From: CAZPDM01 sp964585305
GTDB lineage: Bacteria > Planctomycetota > Uabimicrobiia > Uabimicrobiales > JABWCH01
DNA: 54,553 bases
NCBI GenBank assembly: GCA_964585305.1
Contig: CAZPDM010000022.1
Span: 1-54,553 of the forward strand
Direction of reading: 5' to 3'
Shown here: positions 51,940 through 54,553 of the stretch, in pieces
How the letters are laid out: each line of letters starts with the position of its first letter
Position numbering within the stretch: position 1 is the first letter of the stretch
The notes under the pieces: model-generated
What the model was told of the DNA's origin: nothing
Seen by the model: the letters and a program-made list of their open reading frames with translations, nothing else
The model's database searches: none
Made by a program: the position numbers and the translations under genes

Positions 51940-53898
51940 TTAAAATTCTACGGCTCTCAATCTTGGAGGACGAGAACTATGGTGGAAAAACCATTTGTAA
52001 GCATCTTCTGGAATTTCAGATAAAAATTGCGATGGAGGACTGTATTCCATATAACGATTGTTTGGAATTTGTTGACTATAACTAATTGTAAGCAATTTTT
52101 GAGCGCGTGTAATACCAACAAAAAATAACCGACGTTCTTCTTCAATTTGTTCATCGGTTGTACTATATCGATGTGGCAAATACCCTTCGTTTGCACCTAT
52201 CATATAAACAACTGGAAACTCTAACCCTTTTGCCGCATGTAAAGTCATTAAAGTTACTTTATCAGTATCTTCATTATTTTCATCTGCATTAGAATATAAT
52301 GATAGCATTTGTAAAAAATCACTCAATGAATGGTTCTGAGTTTCACGCTCATGCTTTGTTAGGAAATTGATAAACTGGTTTATATTTTCTTCTTTTGATT
52401 GTTCTTTGCTGATATCTGAAGCTCGTATATGAGCTAAATATTTGCTTTGGACTAGTAATTCTGTAATCAATTTATTTAAATCTTGATTATCATAACGGCG
52501 TATTTTTTCTATCATTTCTACAAAATCTTGAACACTACTTCTTGCTCGAGGACCTAATTGACAGCGTACTGAAAAATCACACATGGCATCGAATAGAGAA
52601 ATTCCTCTATCTTGAGAAACTGCAACAAATTTTTCTAATGTTTTTCCACCAATTCCACGCGGAGGAACTGCAATAATACGCAGCAAAGCCAGATTATCAT
52701 TTTTATTGGCAACAAGGCGCAAATATGCCATAATATCTTTGATTTCCATTCGATCGTAAAATTCTAAACCTCCTACTAATACGTATGGGATTCGGAATTT
52801 AGTCAAACTATTTTCAAGATTTTGGCTTTGAGCATTTACTCGGTAAAACACAACAATATGATTATAAGGAATTCCTTGTGAATGCTGTCGTACAATATCA
52901 TTAGCTACGCGTTCAGCTTCTTCCTCAGGTGTCCAAGTTTGCATTAAACGAATAGGTAAACCTTGACTATTTTGAGTCCATAAGGATTTTTCTTTTCGTA
53001 GGGAATTATTAGCAATAACTTCTGAAGCAGCCTGCAATATATATTTTGTGCTACGATAATTTTGCTCAAGTTTTACTACAGAAGTCCCAGGAAAATCTCT
53101 TTCAAATTCTAAAATATTGCTAATATCTGCACCACGCCAAGAATAAATAGACTGATCCGGATCCCCTGTAGCACAAATATTTCGATGTTTTTCTGCTAAT
53201 TTTTTTGCAATTTTATACTGAGGAATGTTAGTATCTTGGAATTCATCTAAAAGAATATATTGAAATCGCTCTTGATAACGTTCTAAAACTTCCTTATAAT
53301 TATTAAGCAAGAGAAGCATATTAAGAATTAAATCATCAAAATCCATCGCATTATTAAGTTTAAGTGAACTTTGATAATGGCGATAAATATATGCTATTGA
53401 ATTACTACTTCCTGCAATTTTCGTTGCATCTTCAGCAGTAAGACCTTGATTTTTATAATTACTAATCTTATTCCAAACTTCTCGTAATTCAATTTCATTA
53501 TTTCTTATAGAATTTTCATTCTGATAGCTAAAAATAGCTTGTTGCAAAGCACGTTTTTGATCGTCAGTATCATAAATAGAAAAATTTGGTTGGTATCCTA
53601 AATGCTGAGCTTCTTGATATAATGTTCTGGCGCAAAAAGAATGGAATGTAGAAATCCATGCTCCACAAGCCCCAACCAATTTTTTTACACGTTCTGCCAT
53701 TTCCCCAGCAGCTTTATTTGTGAAAGTTAAAGCTAAAATTTTATTCCCAGGAATTTGGTTTGCAATTAAATTAGCAATACGATGTGTAATTACTTTTGTC
53801 TTTCCACTTCCTGGCCCTGCTAAAATTAACAGAGGACCGTTGATATGACAAACTGCTTTTTTCTGTGGTTCATTAAGATTTTGTAATAGATCTAACAT
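51940..53898 (-). CDS. pcrA: UvrD/PcrA-type DNA helicase
   Basis: A 652-residue superfamily 1A 3'-5' helicase for nucleotide excision and recombination control. Motifs in order: Q motif LNEPQKKAVCH, Walker A AGPGSGKTKVI, Ia LTFTNKAAGEM, II ILLDEFQDTN, III GDPDQSIYSWRGA, IV VKLEQNYRST, V VTLMTLHAAKGLEFPVVY and VI EERRLFFVGITRA. It is shorter than E. coli UvrD (720), closer to Rep/PcrA-like forms, with a short C-terminal tail. ATG 53898 matches the family start; the frame opens at a TTG at 53952. It is divergent from a small membrane protein with 45 bases between starts. Confidence 0.93.
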   Translation of the reverse strand: MLDLLQNLNEPQKKAVCHINGPLLILAGPGSGKTKVITHRIANLIANQIPGNKILALTFTNKAAGEMAERVKKLVGACGAWISTFHSFCARTLYQEAQHLGYQPNFSIYDTDDQKRALQQAIFSYQNENSIRNNEIELREVWNKISNYKNQGLTAEDATKIAGSSNSIAYIYRHYQSSLKLNNAMDFDDLILNMLLLLNNYKEVLERYQERFQYILLDEFQDTNIPQYKIAKKLAEKHRNICATGDPDQSIYSWRGADISNILEFERDFPGTSVVKLEQNYRSTKYILQAASEVIANNSLRKEKSLWTQNSQGLPIRLMQTWTPEEEAERVANDIVRQHSQGIPYNHIVVFYRVNAQSQNLENSLTKFRIPYVLVGGLEFYDRMEIKDIMAYLRLVANKNDNLALLRIIAVPPRGIGGKTLEKFVAVSQDRGISLFDAMCDFSVRCQLGPRARSSVQDFVEMIEKIRRYDNQDLNKLITELLVQSKYLAHIRASDISKEQSKEENINQFINFLTKHERETQNHSLSDFLQMLSLYSNADENNEDTDKVTLMTLHAAKGLEFPVVYMIGANEGYLPHRYSTTDEQIEEERRLFFVGITRAQKLLTISYSQQIPNNRYMEYSPPSQFLSEIPEDAYKWFFHHSSRPPRLRAVEF

Positions 53899-53943
53899 AA
53901 TTTTTTTACATTTCCTAAAACTAAAACAATAAAGGAAAATGAT

Positions 53944-54432
53944 ATGTCGCAAACAGTTTCGACAGAAACACCTAAAAAACGAGGATTTTTAAAAATTCTT
54001 TGGATAATATTTATATTTTTTTTAATCATTATTTTATTATTTACAGGATTTTTTTATTGGCAACGACCTTTAGTAACAGGATGGTTCTTACATATTTACG
54101 CTACACGTTTAGCATCAGTATTAACTTCTCATCAGCATTATCAATATAATGAGGATTCTACATATATTCAACAACTAAATGAGAAAAAAGCTACTCAAGG
54201 CTTTTCGGAAGAAATTTTTAGAGAAAACTTTTTAAATATTCGCAGACAAGAAGTTTTAGCAATGCTTTTGCAATTAGTACAAGCTTATCGACTCCATCCT
54301 GAAAAAAATTGGATTGAATCTTTAAAAGAATTAGATAGTGAATTGCAAAGATTGTTAGATGATCAAAAAATTACCCCACAAGAATTTACTCAAATTCTAG
54401 AGAAAATTCAAATAATTCTTACTAAAAATTAA
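53944..54432 (+). CDS. Small single-pass membrane protein of unknown function
   Basis: A 162-residue protein. A basic N-terminus (TPKKRGF) is followed by one strong TM helix at ~18-42 (ILWIIFIFFLIIILLFTGFF), then a mostly helical, charged domain (EEIFRENFLNIRRQEVLAMLL, LKELDSELQRLLDDQKITP). It is likely anchored in the inner membrane with the domain outside the cytoplasm. I recognise no family. AAAGGAAAA lies before ATG 53944. It is divergent from the helicase and ends at a terminator. Confidence 0.8.
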   Translation: MSQTVSTETPKKRGFLKILWIIFIFFLIIILLFTGFFYWQRPLVTGWFLHIYATRLASVLTSHQHYQYNEDSTYIQQLNEKKATQGFSEEIFRENFLNIRRQEVLAMLLQLVQAYRLHPEKNWIESLKELDSELQRLLDDQKITPQEFTQILEKIQIILTKN

Positions 54433-54470
54433 GAAAAATTAGGATTTCTCTACTTTTTCTTTTCAAGAAA

Positions 54471-54507
54471 AAAAATGTGCTAATTAAAAAATTAGCACAT
54501 TTTTTAT
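54471..54507 (+). terminator. Rho-independent terminator
   Basis: AAAATGTGCTAATT pairs with its complement AATTAGCACATTTT around AAA, followed by TTAT. Confidence 0.88.
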
Positions 54508-54514
54508 AGAATTT

Positions 54515-54553
54515 TAGCGAGAAAACCCCGAAGTCTTCAGCTTCGGGGATGAA
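54515..54553. mobile_element. IS200/IS605-type end hairpin, cut by the window edge
   Basis: GAGAAAACCCCGAAG opens a perfect 8-base stem CCCCGAAG/CTTCGGGG (54526-54533 with 54541-54548, loop TCTTCAG), followed by ATGAA. Short GC hairpins of this kind occur at ends of IS200/IS605 and TnpB-only elements in AT-rich genomes. GAGAAAACCCC recurs at 4875. Whether a transposase lies beyond the edge cannot be seen. Confidence 0.5.

Noticed and set aside
1..54553. CRISPR array, tRNA or rRNA genes
   Set aside because: Reading all gaps gave no regularly spaced repeats, no cloverleaf with CCA-type acceptor and no rRNA-like conserved stretches; a covariance-model scan was not possible here.

Overview
The window is AT-rich bacterial chromosome using the standard code (TGA is a genuine stop, for example at the end of the kinase at 13177-14784). 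It suggests a low-GC member of the Planctomycetes or the wider PVC group. The grounds are eight eukaryotic-type Ser/Thr kinases or pseudokinases in about 40 kb, several fused to FHA, receiver, SpoIIE-phosphatase or SUMF1/FGE-sulfatase-like domains; a PEP-CTERM secreted protein; RNA polymerase alpha-CTD modules fused to TPR repeats; and a metal permease-DtxR repressor fusion like chlamydial YtgCR. This placement rests on gene content only. No rRNA or tRNA gene, CRISPR array or complete insertion sequence was seen.

Layout. 1-4859 (minus): a cut-off UPF0489-like protein, a TsaC-TsaE fusion for the tRNA t6A modification, and a metal ABC transporter (ATPase, permease-repressor fusion, second permease) without a binding-protein gene in view. 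4860-8371 (plus): an IS-end-like hairpin and two secreted proteins with different C-terminal anchors, with repeated intergenic hairpin DNA on both sides of the second. 8372-16188: three kinases (one a receiver-kinase fusion on the minus strand), a UDP-sugar dehydrogenase and a heptose-7-phosphate kinase that carries a decayed nucleotidyltransferase domain; the sugar genes point to surface polysaccharide or LPS. 16252-19780: a cell-wall amidase lipoprotein, a UPF0282 metallo-hydrolase and RlmI.

19990-23544 (plus) looks like one operon: FHA-pseudokinase, FHA-kinase, HIT protein, SmpB and a 59-residue protein. 23625-30605 holds MurI, an AAA+ ATPase with a duplicated N-terminal module divergent from a stand-alone E1-like (ThiF) protein, a hybrid histidine kinase and an RluB-type pseudouridine synthase. 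30828-33958 holds an SDR epimerase, a PPC-domain protein, HU, a decayed nuclease-like lipoprotein and a TPR protein. 34055-40136 (plus) holds the TPR-alphaCTD-alphaCTD protein, a large lipoprotein and a pseudokinase-zinc ribbon-FGE protein. 40185-47477 (minus) holds a fused NuoE/NuoF/ferredoxin subunit, a kinase-FGE receptor and an FHA-kinase-SpoIIE phosphatase fusion. 48587-53898 (minus) is housekeeping (TilS, nitrilase, EEP hydrolase, UvrD/PcrA). The right edge carries a hairpin like the end of an IS200/IS605 element.

Main theme: Ser/Thr phospho-signalling genes sit between housekeeping genes. At least three proteins look like kinases with lost catalytic residues (19990, 37593, 45477), which hints at scaffolding or allosteric roles. 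The most unusual candidates are the TPR-tandem alphaCTD protein, the FHA-'GLG' kinase-SpoIIE fusion, the AAA+/E1-like divergent pair and the permease-repressor fusion.
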